From: Epiperipatus broadwayi
Lineage: Eukaryota > Onychophora > Udeonychophora > Euonychophora > Peripatidae
Direction: 5' to 3'
Length of the DNA stretch: 64,000 bases
Assembly (NCBI GenBank): GCA_028023455.1
Contig: JAQFVV010012572.1
Location: forward strand, 2,296,001-2,360,000
In this document: positions 49,176 to 59,189 of the stretch, in pieces
Layout of the letters: each line of letters begins with the position of its first letter
Position numbering within the stretch: the stretch's first letter is position 1
Made by a program: the position numbers and the translations under genes
Notes under the pieces: model-generated
Database searches by the model: none
Told to the model about the DNA's origin: nothing
Seen by the model: the letters and a program-made list of their open reading frames with translations, nothing else

Positions 49176-49271
49176 CTCATACGGTACTTATTAATTAAGA
49201 GTTTTTTTAATCTATTGGTATGCTCTCTGTATTGCATTTTTGTAACTACAAGCTTTTAAAAGTAATGTCAC

Positions 49272-49382
49272 GTAGTCTTGCATTGGTGGTCGAGAGTTCA
49301 GCGTGACTGCCTTGCACTTGCAGGCAGTTGCCCGGATTGCGGGTTCACGTCCCAGCCGCTGCTATGACCCTTAAAAAAAAAA
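49272..49382 (+). mobile_element. tRNA-derived SINE, copy S7
   Basis: It contains AGTCTTGCATTGGTGGTCGA, a perfect 7-bp arm (ACTGCCT/AGGCAGT) around TGCACTTGC, and GCGGGTTCACGTCCCAGCCG, then GCTATGACCCTT and a pure A tail. A perfect 14-bp target duplication AAAAGTAATGTCAC flanks it (49258-49271 and 49383-49396), so it is a young insertion. It groups with S8. Confidence 0.95.
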
Positions 49383-49556
49383 AAAAGTAATGTCACATTG
49401 TTTATGACTTGCTTTTTAAATTATTATCAATATTAAAATAAAGATTTAATTGGTGGTGAGAATAAAGATTTTATTTCTTTACCATTTAAGTTTATAAATT
49501 GATTCATAAGAATAGTTTTTTATTGGATGATATGAAAGTGGCCTGAAAGAAAGGCC

Positions 49557-49908
49557 TTGAACACATTATTAAATCGTTCAAACCAGTCAATTATAGAATC
49601 TATTTCTTATAAAATTCATTGCACTTGTCATAAAATTTATGTAGGTCAAAGTAAATTAAATCTTAATGAAAGAGTTAAAGTTCATAAGAGTAGAATTAAA
49701 AATAAATATAATAACCTCAGCTTTGCATATTCATGCACTAAATACAGGTCATAAAATATTATTTGATAATGCAGAAGTTATCTTTTATGAAAGAAGTGAA
49801 ATAAAAAGAAGAGTAAAAGAAATGCTGAACCTAAATTTTCTTGAATCTGAGACCATCAATTTCATGAAGACATCTTTTAATGTTAAAGGAAGTTGGTTTT
49901 TGAAATAA
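49557..49908 (+). pseudogene. Penelope-like element GIY-YIG endonuclease fragment
   Basis: The first frame (49557-49754) reads YKIHCTCHKIYVGQSKLNLN, then ERVKVHKSRIKNK. After a single frameshift near 49725, the frame ending at 49908 continues with LHIHALNTGHKILFDNAEVI, then FYERSEIKRRVKEM. This is the layout of the GIY-YIG nuclease at the C-terminus of Penelope-like retroelements: Y.I.C.C...Y(I/V)GQ(T/S), a basic helix, and AL..HA..TGH.I.(F/W). The reverse transcriptase that normally precedes it is not found upstream. In a live element the domain nicks target DNA to prime reverse transcription. Confidence 0.8.
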
Positions 49909-50279
49909 ATAATGGGAAGACTATTTTGTTTTGTGTGTATATATATGTTGTATATATCTTGTTAAATTTTACTTGAAAAGATCTACTTGTTAATAGATGA
50001 AATCATGGTTGTGAAAGAATTTTAGTAAAATTTTGTTATTTTGGCTAGTATTGAAATAATATATGATATTGTATTTTATTTATAATTACTAGTATAGCAG
50101 TAGGAAGTATTTAATTTTTTTCTAATATGTATAAAAATTATTTTGATTTATTAAAAGGAGAGGATTTATTCGTTTAACTAACTTGTGTATATTTTTTGAA
50201 CTAATAAATTGTACATATTAATTGCTGAGTAGTTTTGTGTCTGTTGGTTTGGAACAAACCTGTAAGCCTAACCAAGCAC

Positions 50280-50435
50280 AACAGATTTGGCACAGTCACA
50301 GAGAAATTTTTCTCTCATGGCTGGAAAAATTATAGAATAAACTATGCCAGTTACAACAGATCTGGCACAGTCAGACAAACAATTTTTCCCTCATGGTTGG
50401 AAAAATTATAAAATATGCCAGTTTCAACAGATCTA
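50280..50435 (+). repeat. duplicated primer-site module in the Gypsy-2 leader
   Basis: Two modules of about 78 bp run in tandem. Each starts with ACAGAT(T/C)TGGCACAGTCA, continues to a CTCATGG(C/T)TGGAAAAATTAT segment and ends in TATGCCAGTT. The first copy is in the position of the tRNA primer-binding site. Confidence 0.75.
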
Positions 50436-50748
50436 AACATATAAAATAAATATACGAGTGCGTATTTTGCATATTTGTTTTATTTTTATTTTTGAAAAAA
50501 TTTGCGTTCCCGTAATTTCATTATGGTGATTTTTTTGAAAAAAAAGACTACATAAAACTGTTGAATAAAATTGACCACAAACATAAGGCATGTCAATTTG
50601 AAGCTTCAATCATTCACAAGAGTTTTATTCGCAAGACAGTGACAAAAGCTCGCTCTATTGGTTTAAAAGCTTTGTTGAGTTACTTACAATAATGTAACTG
50701 TAAAACCCAAATAATTACAGAGTGGTTACTTGCATAAATAAATAAAGA

Positions 50749-51540
50749 TGGCTAAAGCAATCAGCTCTATGGAATCTTTTGATCCAGCTCAACCTGAGAG
50801 TGGGCCAAATTATAAAGAGTGTTTGATTTTTTATCTATAGACTAACTAGATAAAAAAGCCTGAGTTAAATATAGCCACCCTAATAACCATAATAGGTCCG
50901 CAAACATATGACATACTCTAGTATCAATCTAAAGCTGTAACCCCAGCTGAGGTGGATTTTAACAGAGTGTTGACAATTCTCACAGATTATTTTTCCCCTA
51001 AACCCTTGACAATAATGCAGAGATAACTTTTTAATCTCAGCATACAAGAACAGGTGAAACAGCTAGAGAATTTGCAACACGAATCTGTATATTAGCCTTG
51101 AAGTGCAATTTCAAAGACTTCATGAATGAATCACTTCATGATCATTTTATTTGTGGCACAAATGATCTCACTTTGAGGCTGAAAATGTTAATGATTCCTG
51201 ACCTAGATTTTGAGACAGCAGTAGCTCAGGCAGGACTACCAGAGACAATAGTTAGTCAAGCTACCACATTAAAAAAACTTACAACAAAGTATGAAGTGCA
51301 AAAACATAACCCTGGGTCACCCAAATACACAGTCAGCTCATAGAACTCAGAATCAAATAGCCCATGGCTTTGTTTTAGATGCAATGAGAACATGCATAAA
51401 GAATTCCCGTACTGCAAGACAACATGTACATTTTTCAAGTGAGTCGAATATATAAAGGCAGCATGTCTGAAATTAAAAAGACAAACAGCCAAGTCTAAAA
51501 TAGAAACACCTATTCCTAAAAACAGTAAAGGCACTTATAA
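50749..51540 (+). pseudogene. Gypsy-2 gag
   Basis: It begins at ATG 50749 with MAKAISSMESFDPAQPE, continues with ITIIGPQTYDIL and DYFSPKPLTI, then (frame 51098-51343) FMNESLHDHFICGTNDLTL and DFETAVAQA, the typical gag 'L.D.F(V/I)CG' segment. A degenerate zinc-knuckle region CFRCNENMHKEF...C follows at about 51365-51460. Frameshifts and stops show it is dead. Capsid assembly would be its role in a live element. Confidence 0.75.
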
Positions 51541-51559
51541 GAAAAATAAGCAAGTTGCC

Positions 51560-51965
51560 TGTATAAACCATACCAGAGATGACAAGTCTAGATTTATACA
51601 CACTGTCATAATTAATGATACACCAGGAAAAATGGAACTTGACACAGAGTCAGCAGTGTCTATAGTTTCAAGAAAGATCTGGACAATCATTAATAAAAAG
51701 AATAAATATAAACTGCACCCTTGCAGTAGGTCAATATCAGTCCATCAAGGGAATAAAATCAAACTGTTGGGTCAAACAACAGGAAAAATTACTATGCCTA
51801 ACAAAACTATATACCTACCACTGGCAGTAGCATTAGGTAACCATAGTGATTCAATAGGCCATAACTGGTTTGGTCACTTAGGATTCAAAGTGACAAAAGT
51901 GAACCAGATCACAATATTATCAAAGATAAAATCTGACTTCTCAGAAATTTTTAACAAAGAATGAG
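51560..51965 (+). pseudogene. Gypsy-2 protease and start of reverse transcriptase
   Basis: The 110-codon frame has MELDTESAVSIVSRKIW, in which the catalytic DTG is changed to DTE. It continues with GNKIKLLGQ, the hydrophobic LPLAVALG strand and HNWFGHLGF, ending with KIKSDFSEIFNKE, the segment just before the reverse transcriptase of these elements. The homologous stretch of Gypsy-1 has DPG instead, so the two copies lost the active site independently. Confidence 0.8.
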
Positions 51966-52560
51966 TTAGTCAAGTTCATTCCCAATCCCTACATATATAA
52001 AAACAATTCAACTGTTGGTAAAAAAAAGTCAACAGTAATCCCATTTAAATAATAATGAATTTGAATTGCTAATTCTAATCAGATTGAGATTACATTAAAT
52101 ATAGATAAAACATTATCAATATATTTTTATCCTCCAAATCCTTTTAACATTTTTAAAAGTTTCAACTATAAATTATGATTTTAGCATTGTTTGAACTTTT
52201 TGTAATTAATGAGAATGCGTTAGTCACATTAATTATTTCCATATATAAAAACAATTCAACTGTTGGTAAAAAAATTGAAAGTCAACAGTAATTCCATTTA
52301 AAAAATAATGAATTTGAAGGCTGATTCTAATCAGATTATGATTAGTTTAAATACAGATAATACAATATCAATATATATTTATCTTCCAAATTCTTTTAAC
52401 ATTCTTAAAAGTTTTAACTGTAAATTAGATCTTAGCATTGTTTGAACTTCTTATAATCAATGAGAATGTGAGAATGAGTTAGTTGAGTTCATTTCCAATC
52501 CATACATATATAAAAACAATTTGACTATTGGTAAAAAAAAATTGAAAGTGAATTTTTTAA
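51958..52560. repeat. tandem repeat, about 250-bp unit, two full copies and a partial third
   Basis: Each unit starts with GAATG(A/C)GTTAGT and TATATAAAAACAATT(C/T)(A/G)AC. Starts lie near 51958, 52210 and 52462. The units differ at scattered positions. They abut the truncated end of Gypsy-2. Confidence 0.85.
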
Positions 52561-55500
52561 ATTGAATTTTAATTAAAGCTTCTGAATATTTTAGTGAAAT
52601 TTTCTATGGAACCACTCATTCTGTTCAATACACAAACACTTCATCCCTGATATATATATATGTGTGTGTGTCACTCAACAGTCTAAATAGTAAAATAAAA
52701 ATTATCAATTTACGTTCTTTTAAATTAATAATTTAAAATGGTATTATGTAAATGATATTAATATCAAGAAGAATAGTGTCTTAATTTATTTGTATCATAA
52801 ATTATAAAAATAGTTTTGAGTTAAATATTGAAATGAAAGAAGTTTTATAAAATATCATATAGAAATCCAAGATAACACTGATAAATTTTCATAGACTAAG
52901 CAAAGCAAATCAGGTAAGTTTTTAAAAAGCCTCTGATAACATTTCAATAAAGTTTTTCTTATTCATTTCCTCAGAGCTAATATGTTTGTAAAACTTTTAT
53001 GATATATAAAATAATGATAAGAGTAATGTTCTTCGTGTGTTTGTTCATTCGCAACTTTTTTGTTATCAGAATTTTGACCAAATGTACCCTAAGAAAGTTG
53101 ACTATAAACTTGTAAACTGTTACTGTTTATAATATATAGTGGGTGTGTATATTGTGAGTATTCAGATTTGATCAAAGTATTAAAAAAAAAAATAAATAAA
53201 TAAAGAAGTTTGTTGATCTTGTTTGGTTTTTCTTTTACTTGATAAATGGATAATGGGAGATCTTGAAAATATAAGTTTAAATTGATAACCATGGCAACCT
53301 AAAGCTTTTTAAATAGTATTGTTTACTGCTAATTCTAGCTTCAAAATACTAAATTCATTGTAATCAAATTAAAAAAAAACATATAAGCAAATAAATAAAT
53401 TTTGGAAATAATTCAGTGTGACATAAAAGTTTACTTGAATAGGTTTACATATTTTAATTTCTGTTACTGCAATCACCATAGTAACATTATTACACATAAT
53501 TGATTGTTTTTTATGTCAGCTATTTTTGTTTGTAAATTAATTTTAAAAAATATTATTATTAAAAAAACATATGTAAATTATTTATAAAAGGTATCAAGTT
53601 TGTAATGACAATTCTTTATTTTGGTTGAAAAATAATAGGAAAAATCATATCAAACTTAGATTTCATTTCAACGTATCCATTTCTCTCCAAACTTACATTG
53701 CACTTGCAAAACAAAGTGGGAAATCTGTTGAAAAATATTGTTCTCCATTGAGCTTTATTTGAGTAGATTTCAACAGTTGTTATGACAGCCATAATGTCAG
53801 AAAAAGTATAGTATAAATAGCTAGAAAAGACTGTAATAGGGGTTCTCATCTTTTTTGTCATTGCCAAAAACAGACATGTTTCTCTGTTCTTTTAAATAAA
53901 AATTCTTAACATTTTTTTTTATTTTGAAACAGTTAAACCATAAAATATGGAAGAATAGAAAGTAATTATCTGCCCATTCATTTGAATGCCAGCTGGTGAA
54001 GAAGTTTTAGAGAAGATGGCAACCAAAATGTGAAAGAAGGGAAACCTATTTAAAAAGAAAAATGCATTGTATGAAATCAGCTATTTAAAAAAAAAAAAAA
54101 AATCCAGGTTTAAAAATCCGAATATAACTACCATTGTATTAGATGGATATTATGTTTCAAGCTAAGAAAATATGCAGGAAGAACTGGATTAATTTATATT
54201 ATTAAAAAGAAAGTTAAACTCCACTCTCCTTATTCAAAAGGAAAAAGAAAAAAGCTGTTATTACAAGTCTTCACTTGATTTGACAGGATTCTATCTGAAA
54301 ATTATCTCTACTCAAGGAAATAAACTCGTCTCTACATCTTAGGATTGAGAATAAAGAAGCTATGATGAATCAATGAATAATGAAAATGGATAGACTTGGA
54401 CTTAGGGTATGATTTTTTATATGCATATGTGTGCATATTTTTATATATTTTTCAAACGAATAATTTATATTTTAGTTTATATCATAGTGTACATTTAGAT
54501 TTAATAGGGTTTACGCAATGAAGGGTAATGAAAGGCTCGAAGAGATTCATTTACAGATTATTTAAACTTTTGTCTGACACTATAGATTAATGTGATCGTT
54601 GTTTTTAAATATTCAGTTTAAATTTTGTATATTTTAAAATTTAGCTTGAAATATTGGACAGAAAAGAAGTTTAAATATAGAGTTTTATTTTACATTTGTT
54701 CAGTTACTATGTTAATGAACAAATAGAGTTCCATTTTATTCAATTGCATAAATTTGGTATTTGTTATCTAAAAATTTTTATTAAAATATTCAAAATCTCT
54801 CCTTCCATTCATTTTTTTTTTTACATGTCATTATTGTTTCGCAACACATTTTGAGTTACACACATAAATTTTATCACTTTTATTAATTCAATCAATCACA
54901 AATATCGGATAATCTTATGTTGTATTTTATTAATGTTACAATTTTTTTTAATAATCCAATAAATTGAGTTGATTTAAATACTACGAATCTGTTTAATTAT
55001 TTCTTTGGATTGCGTAAGATGATTTTGTTATTTAAAGTTCGGTCCAAGATTCAAACTCAACTTGGTAAGTGAACTAGAATATAAAATATGGTATGTTTGC
55101 ATATTATCATTTTTTTATTTTATTCACATATAAACTTTATATTTATTCCTCCATTCAAATATTTGCTTATATATACAGGTAAGTCAACGTCATTAGCTTA
55201 GAGTTGATTATTTCTTTGCTTATCTAGTCCTGTCATAAAAATCTAAATAGATTCGTATTTTGTCATTGGCTTAGAATGACTTGCCTTAAATATTTTTAAA
55301 TTTCTCTAAAGTGAAGAGTACAAATTTCATTGACTAGTTTAATTGAATATTATCTTTAATTTGAATAACTGTCAATTATAGTTATATAGTTTATTTGTTA
55401 CCAAAATCAATATCATATTCGATTGATTGAAGATTCAAATAAAATAATATTAATAATTATAAGTTAATAAACATCCAATGGAAACTCAGGATATATTTTA

Positions 55501-56136
55501 TATAATGCATTGTAGAGTTACAAATTATCTAATAGATTTGTTGATAATAAATTCTCATGGAGTATTCCGTTTTAAAATATAAACGAAGCAATAATTATGT
55601 ATCGCTTTATTGGAAGATACGAATAAATTATTTATACATTACGTTATAGTGTCTTGTTAAACTAGATATAGATTAATTTGTTTAAACATTTAAAGGAGTG
55701 CATGGGTTTCAAAATGTTTTCCAAAAGAATACTAGTTGATTTCAATAGAATATTGTTAATTAAATATTAAAGTGGAAATAATTGTGTATCGCTTTATTGA
55801 AAGATGCGGGTGAAGTGTTTATACATTGTATTTAGCATTTTTTTGGGCTAGATATACATTTGAGTCAGAAATTATTTTGTTTCAACATTTAAAGTAGTGT
55901 ATATATTTTAAAATGTTTTGTAAAATGCAATTATAGTTATTTGGGGGCTCATCTGTTTAGATAAGGTGCAGTATCATTGGATATTAAAGTGGATTTGAAT
56001 TGTTACAATAACAATAGATTGATAAAGTGTGTTAGAATCTAGTTTAGTTATTGATTCGAATTGACTTTCATTAAATTACTAATCAAATAGTTAGCTTAAT
56101 CATATATTATTGTTTAGGGCAATGATATACGATTTC
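52561..56136. other. AT-rich spacer, no gene seen
   Basis: Short TG runs at 52660-52672. Minus-strand frames 53089-53292 and 53616-53867 have no domain. No repeat structure is evident by eye. Confidence 0.5.
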
Positions 56137-56141
56137 ACTGC

Positions 56142-56826
56142 TGTAGTGTTTGTAAAAATGGCAGACATGTTTGTGCACTCCAGAAAAAAACTAGAATTTA
56201 TTCGAGAGGTTGTTTTTAGATCGCGCTCTGATAACTGAGGAATTTAATTAAGGCATTGACGTAATGGCGATCGACAATTCCAAGAAATATTTGCTGATTG
56301 CAAATATTTCTAGATAGAAGACCGTACCTTATTAAACAATGAATTGATTGTTGCTATTATCAGAAAGCGATAAAAAGACTGGGTAACAACTACGCAGGGC
56401 AGTATTGGAGTAGCAGGCAGTTAGTCGAGTACAACTCCAATAGAGATATCTCACGTCAGTGCTTGCGGTTAATGTCCAGTGCCCAGTGGAAATGTAGTTC
56501 ACAGGTATAGCTGAAGGAGACCGCAGCGGAGATATTGAGAGCATTCATTGCAGGGCATTTGTTGCCAGAGAATACAGAGTGTATTCAGAGCATTCATTGC
56601 AGGGCATTCGTTGCAGAGAGCATTCATTGCAGGGCATTCATTGCAGAGAGCATTCATTGCAGGGCATTCGTTGCAGAGAGCATTCGTGCAGAGCATTCAT
56701 TGCAGACCATTAAAGCAGAGCATCCATTGCAAAAGAACATCATGGGAATTGTATAATGTTATTTGCTGACCGCACAGTCAGACTTGCGGATATAACATTG
56801 GCACAGTCGTAAGTGCGGATAGAACA
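56142..56826 (+). repeat. TRIM 5' LTR
   Basis: It carries a GC-richer central part and an internal minisatellite at 56538-56730. Its last 60 bases contain a second, upstream copy of the primer-site motif (CATTGGCACAGTCG at about 56797). The frames 56332-56756 on both strands come from the minisatellite. Confidence 0.9.
56538..56730 (+). repeat. minisatellite inside the TRIM 5' LTR
   Basis: The unit is about 30 bp, GAGCATTCATTGCAGGGCAT plus TC(A/G)TTGCAGA, itself made of two related 14-16 bp halves. About six to seven half-degenerate units are present. The same array in the other LTR (57555-57740) has fewer or rearranged units. Confidence 0.85.
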
Positions 56827-56848
56827 TTGGCGCAGTCGCATTTGGAAC
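56827..56848 (+). promoter_or_regulatory. putative tRNA primer-binding site of the TRIM element
   Basis: TTGGCGCAGTCGCATTTGGA directly follows the 5' LTR. The TGG start would pair with the CCA end of a tRNA; which tRNA is not determined. Confidence 0.65.
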
Positions 56849-57145
56849 CTGTGAGTAGCGAATAAGTTTTTAATTACATCAAGTTTAGCTACAGTTGGAG
56901 AAATCTGGAAAATGGAAAGCCCAGTTAGTATAATGTTAACAATGGAAGTGAAAATTTGGAAATAAAACATTCGTGCAGTCACCATCGGAAGCTGAGTTCC
57001 ACCATGCTTGCACAGTCACCATTGAACGTAACTGGCGAAAAAGTTTCAGCAGCAGTTAAATCGTATATTTCTGATTGAAATAACAGGAAAGTAGGAATAG
57101 AAAAACAACAACAAAACACCAAGGAATAGCAACAAGGATTTTTCT

Positions 57146-57159
57146 GGAGTGGAGGGAGG
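57146..57159 (+). promoter_or_regulatory. polypurine tract of the TRIM element
   Basis: GGAGTGGAGGGAGG directly precedes the 3' LTR, where plus-strand DNA synthesis would be primed. Confidence 0.85.
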
Positions 57160-57819
57160 TGTAGTGTTTGTAAAAATGGCAGACATGTTTGTGCACTCCA
57201 GAAAAAACTAGAATTTATTTGAGAGGTTGTTTTTAGATCACGCTCTGATAACTGAGGAATTTAATTAAGGCATTGACATAATGGTGATTGACAATTCCAA
57301 GAAATATTTGCTGATTGCAAATATTTCTAGATAGGAGACCGTACCTTATTGGACAATGAATTGACTGTTGCTATTATCAGAAAGTGATAAGAAGACTGGG
57401 TAACAACTACACAGGACAGTATTGGAGTAGCAGGCAGTTAGTCGAGTACAACTCCAGTAGAGATATCTCGCGTCAGTGCTTGCGGTTAATGTCCAGCACC
57501 CAGTGGAAATGTAGTTCACGGGTATAGCTGGAGGAGACCGCAGTGGATATATTGAGAGCATTCGTTGCAGGGCATTTGTTGCCAGAGAATACAGAGTGTA
57601 TTCAGAGCATTCATTGCAGAGAGCATTCGTTGCAGGGCATTCGTTGCAGAAAGCATTCATTGCAGGGCATTCGTTGCAGAGAGCATTTGTGCAGGGCATT
57701 CGTTGCAGACCATTTGAGCAGAGCATCCATTGCAAAAGAAAATGTATAACATTATTTGCTGACCGCACAGTCAGACTTGCGGATATAACATTAGCACAGT
57801 CGTAAGTGCAGATAGAACA
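57160..57819 (+). repeat. TRIM 3' LTR
   Basis: It matches 56142-56826 along its length and ends GATAGAACA before the target duplication. It includes the minisatellite at 57555-57740. The long minus-strand frame 57346-57768 and the plus-strand frames here are translations of that repeat. Confidence 0.9.
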
Positions 57820-57824
57820 ACTGC

Positions 57825-58082
57825 TTGTTGCAGTTTACTTTGTAATTGTGATAGATTTGCTGATGTCTGGAGCAGATAATCTCATTGTTATTTCACTTTA
57901 CATATAGATTAAACAAATTAGGCTTTAGTAGAGATTATTAGTGTTTTATGATGGCTCATTACATAATGGCAACCCGATTGAGCTAGATTAGATTAGATAT
58001 TAGAATTAGATTAGATTTTTATTGAGATTATATTGATCATCTCACCATCATCATCATTAACCATTCAGAATTATCGGTTACA

Positions 58083-58114
<32 letters not shown>

Positions 58115-58363
58115 TGTAATATAATATTATGAACATATGCAACTCTAGCCATGTCTATATTATAAGCTATCTCAATAAAATGAGCTCAAATGAATTATTA
58201 AACATTTCCAGATAAAATTGAAAATTATGGAATAAAATAAAATAATAAAAGATTCTCTCAAATGATCTCATTCATCTGTATGTATGGATTAAATTTATAT
58301 ATAAGTTAAATTTATATTTATTTTTATTTCTGAAAATTGTCAAAATTTGCAAACCTTTTGTGG
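57825..58363. other. spacer with a dinucleotide repeat
   Basis: A (AT)n(GT)n array lies at about 58083-58114. A run of AGATT(A) units occurs near 57975-58030. No gene is seen. Confidence 0.6.
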
Positions 58364-59063
58364 TGTCACGTTCAAGTTAGTTTAGGATTGTTTGAAATTT
58401 AATATGTAAATAATATTGTAAAATTAGGGGGATTCATAAATAAGTATAGAATTGTAGTCTTGCATTGGTGGTTGAGAGGTCGGTGCGACTGCCTTGCACT
58501 TGCAGGCAGTTGCCCGGGTTGCGGGTTTGCGTTCCGGCCGATGCTATGACACTTAAAAAAAAAAGTATAGAATTTGTATGACTAAATAATATTAGATGTG
58601 TATAACTAAATAATATTGGAATTATCTAATTAAATATTTATATATCTAATGTAACGATGTCATGTAAAAAATAACCATATATGGTATGAAGGTTTAAGTA
58701 AAATTTACCACCAAAATGCCTCACCTTATAAGATGAAATTGGGGATTAATCAAAACCCATGGGGACTAGTGAAGGGCTCAGTTAGAAGACCTTATAAGGA
58801 GAGGTATTTATGGAATTAGAGATGTTTTGTTTGAACTCCAGAAGTCAAGTAAATAATTGGGATATAGAGGAAGAATCAGGGTAGTAAAAATTAGAGACTA
58901 CAGTGTCCCTAATGGGCAGACCAATGATACCCAACTTTTAAGGGAGTGCTTTACCGATGTATGTAACAGTTATGTATGTAATTGAATTTTTCTGGAAATT
59001 AAACTAATATTTTAATTCACACAATCTGTCAAAATTTCTCATTTGTTTGATGCATACATGTCA
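58364..59063 (+). repeat. Gypsy-3 5' LTR, interrupted by SINE S8
   Basis: Homologous to 61162-61742 throughout. The shared landmarks include GGATTGTTTGAAATTTA, CATGGGGACTAGTGAAGGGC and GAGTGCTTTACCGATGTATG. SINE S8 splits it at 58454. Confidence 0.9.
58454..58562 (+). mobile_element. tRNA-derived SINE, copy S8
   Basis: It contains AGTCTTGCATTGGTGGTTGA, a tRNA-like acceptor pairing (GCATTGG with CCGATGC), the perfect arm ACTGCCT/AGGCAGT, and GGGTTTGCGTTCCGGCCGAT, then a pure A tail. The target duplication AAGTATAGAATT (58442-58453 and 58563-58574) is perfect over 12 bp. The empty site is preserved in the 3' LTR of Gypsy-3 (ACGTATAGAATTGTATG at about 61239), which proves the insertion. Confidence 0.95.
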
Positions 59064-59189
59064 AGCCTGGTGCAGTTGGACAGGATCACTGTTAGACAGA
59101 TTTGGGAAACAGTAAACAAACATGGCTTCAGTATTAAACCAAAAAAGGGAACAGCGACTGGAGATAAATTCATGCTTCAAAAATGGCTG

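Larger units (their letters stand above)
50235..51965 (+). mobile_element. Gypsy-2, truncated Ty3/Gypsy element related to Gypsy-1
   Basis: The region starts with about 45 bases resembling the 3' end of the Gypsy-1 LTR (TGTCTGTTGGTTTGGAACAA). The primer-site motif TTTGGCACAGTCAC, a leader, gag and protease follow. It stops just after the protease, at the start of the reverse transcriptase, where a tandem repeat begins. No 3' LTR is present. Open frames are broken by several stops. Confidence 0.8.
56142..57819 (+). mobile_element. TRIM-like LTR retrotransposon, non-coding
   Basis: Two LTRs (685 and 660 bp, both starting TGTAGTG and ending GAACA) enclose only 333 bp. A perfect 5-bp target duplication ACTGC flanks the element (56137-56141 and 57820-57824). 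The first internal bases are TTGGCGCAGTCGCATTTGG, a plausible tRNA primer site, and the last 14 are GGAGTGGAGGGAGG, a clear polypurine tract. The internal region has no open frame of note. This is the structure of a terminal-repeat retrotransposon in miniature, which must borrow gag and pol from another element. The LTRs are about nine-tenths identical by eye. The strand is taken from the order primer site to purine tract. Confidence 0.9.

Noticed and set aside
56332-57805. Cysteine-rich repeated peptides (NALCNECPAM type) in several frames
   Set aside because: They are translations of the minisatellite within the TRIM LTRs, appear in more than one frame and strand, and cover LTR sequence.
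14706-58562. True tRNA genes at the SINE heads
   Set aside because: Every copy has mismatched stems, the same non-tRNA 3' extension and a tail; several have target duplications. They are SINEs.
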